Shown here piece by piece: positions 5,124 through 5,865 of a stretch of 5,865 nucleotides of DNA. The stretch comes from Thermoleophilia bacterium (lineage in GTDB: Bacteria > Actinomycetota > Thermoleophilia > Gaiellales > Gaiellaceae), in the NCBI GenBank assembly GCA_025927435.1, contig JAICLM010000137.1, positions 1 to 5,865 of the forward strand, read 5' to 3'. Position 1 is the first letter of the stretch. Each line of letters opens with the position of its first letter. A program made the position numbers and the translations under genes. The notes under the pieces are model-generated. The model saw only the letters and a list, made by a program, of their open reading frames with translations. It had not been told where the DNA came from and made no database searches.

Positions 5124-5865
5124 ATGGCGAAGACCATCGGCATCGACCTCGGCACGACGAACTCGTGCATGGCCGTGCTCGAGGGCGGCGAGCCGGCCGT
5201 CATCCCGAACGCCGAGGGCGGGCGCACGACGCCCTCCGTCGTCGCGTTCACGAAGGACGGGCAGCGGCTCGTCGGCGCTCCGGCCCGGCGGCAGCAGGTC
5301 ACGAACCCGACCAACACGATCTTCTCGATCAAGCGCTTCATGGGACGCAAGTTCGACGAGGTGACGGAGGAGATGACCATCGTCCCGTACGAGGTCATGA
5401 AGGGCCCGAACAGCGACGTGCGCGTCAAGGCGGAGGGCAAGGAGTACGCCCCGCCGGAGATCAGCGCGATGATCCTCCAGAAGCTCAGGCAGGACGCGGA
5501 GGCATACCTCGGCGAGAGCGTCACGGACGCTGTCATCACAGTCCCCGCGTACTTCAACAATGCACAGCGCGAGGCGACGAAGGACGCCGGCAAGATCGCC
5601 GGCCTCAACGTGCTGCGGATCATCAACGAGCCGACCGCGGCCGCACTTGCGTACGGCCTCGACAAGGAAGGCTCCGACCAGACGATTCTCGTCTTCGACC
5701 TCGGCGGCGGCACGTTCGACGTGTCGGTGCTCGAGCTCGGCGACGGCGTGTTCGAGGTCAAGTCGACCGCGGGCGACAACCATCTCGGCGGCGACAACTT
5801 CGACAAGGCGGTCGTCGACTGGATGGTCGCCGAGTTCAAGCGCGACCAGGGCATCGACCTGAGCG
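5124..5865 (+). CDS. dnaK: Chaperone DnaK (Hsp70), N-terminal part; 3' end outside window
   Basis: DnaK is the cytoplasmic ATP-dependent Hsp70 chaperone that binds exposed hydrophobic peptides and works with DnaJ and GrpE. The 247 visible residues are most of the nucleotide-binding domain: phosphate-1 loop GIDLGTTNS (6-14), catalytic K70, PAYFNNAQREATKDAG (141-156), connect-1 region NEPTAAALAYG (168-178) and phosphate-2 loop DLGGGTFDVS (192-201), then the AGDNHLGGDNFD block (216-227). The substrate-binding domain and C-terminal tail lie beyond the edge; the full protein should be about 600-640 residues. After RFMG (71-74) there is an additional stretch of about 20 residues, with VPYEV at 87-91, which resembles Gram-negative DnaK and is missing in mycobacterial and Bacillus DnaK. 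PAYFNN has Asn where Asp is usual. The gene follows EamA by 58 bases but has its own promoter candidate. In Actinobacteria grpE, dnaJ and hspR often follow, though they are not in view. Confidence 0.97.
   Translation, partial: MAKTIGIDLGTTNSCMAVLEGGEPAVIPNAEGGRTTPSVVAFTKDGQRLVGAPARRQQVTNPTNTIFSIKRFMGRKFDEVTEEMTIVPYEVMKGPNSDVRVKAEGKEYAPPEISAMILQKLRQDAEAYLGESVTDAVITVPAYFNNAQREATKDAGKIAGLNVLRIINEPTAAALAYGLDKEGSDQTILVFDLGGGTFDVSVLELGDGVFEVKSTAGDNHLGGDNFDKAVVDWMVAEFKRDQGIDLS

Noticed and set aside
4129..5364. Plus-strand open frame of 411 codons over the EamA gene and the start of dnaK
   Set aside because: It crosses the dnaK promoter and start in a different frame and encodes an Arg-rich product without recognisable motifs, whereas the EamA and DnaK frames are plainly conserved.
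5090..5854. Minus-strand open frame of 254 codons opposite dnaK
   Set aside because: Antisense frames opposite dnaK are well known artefacts of its codon pattern. No RBS or family motif supports it.

Overview
The window is GC-rich (by eye about two thirds G+C) and almost completely coding, with no gap between genes longer than about 60 bases. Codon use, a PgsA1-like lipid synthase and leaderless-style promoters point to an actinobacterium. The dnaK gene carries an N-terminal segment that most Actinobacteria lack, so a deep-branching lineage such as Thermoleophilia or Rubrobacteria fits best. That placement is an inference from a few genes.

Left side, minus strand (3595 down to 1): four genes lie head to tail in one probable operon. 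They are pepT (tripeptidase, 2339-3595), moaA (molybdenum cofactor radical SAM enzyme, 1300-2322), a PAP2-superfamily membrane phosphatase or phosphotransferase (496-1251), and a CDP-alcohol phosphatidyltransferase cut off by the window edge (1-473). The last two look functionally linked: one makes a phospholipid from CDP-diacylglycerol, and the other could remove or transfer a phosphate group on such a lipid. Their junction holds a 16-bp inverted repeat that would enclose the ribosome binding site of the downstream gene.

Right side, plus strand (3618 to 5865): a YczE-family membrane protein (3618-4220) is followed at once by an EamA/DMT-type 10-helix transporter (4217 or 4265 to 5065), and after 58 bases by dnaK (5124 onward, truncated by the window edge). 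dnaK has its own strong Shine-Dalgarno sequence and a candidate extended -10 promoter in that gap.

The two halves diverge from a 22-base gap (3596-3617). Each start codon there is preceded by a TANNNT hexamer at exactly 6 bases, the spacing expected of leaderless transcripts, and the two hexamers share one TA step. I saw no tRNA, rRNA, CRISPR array, insertion sequence or phage gene, and no clearly new multi-gene defence or mobile system. The points of interest are regulatory sites, a non-canonical start codon and the lipid gene pair.
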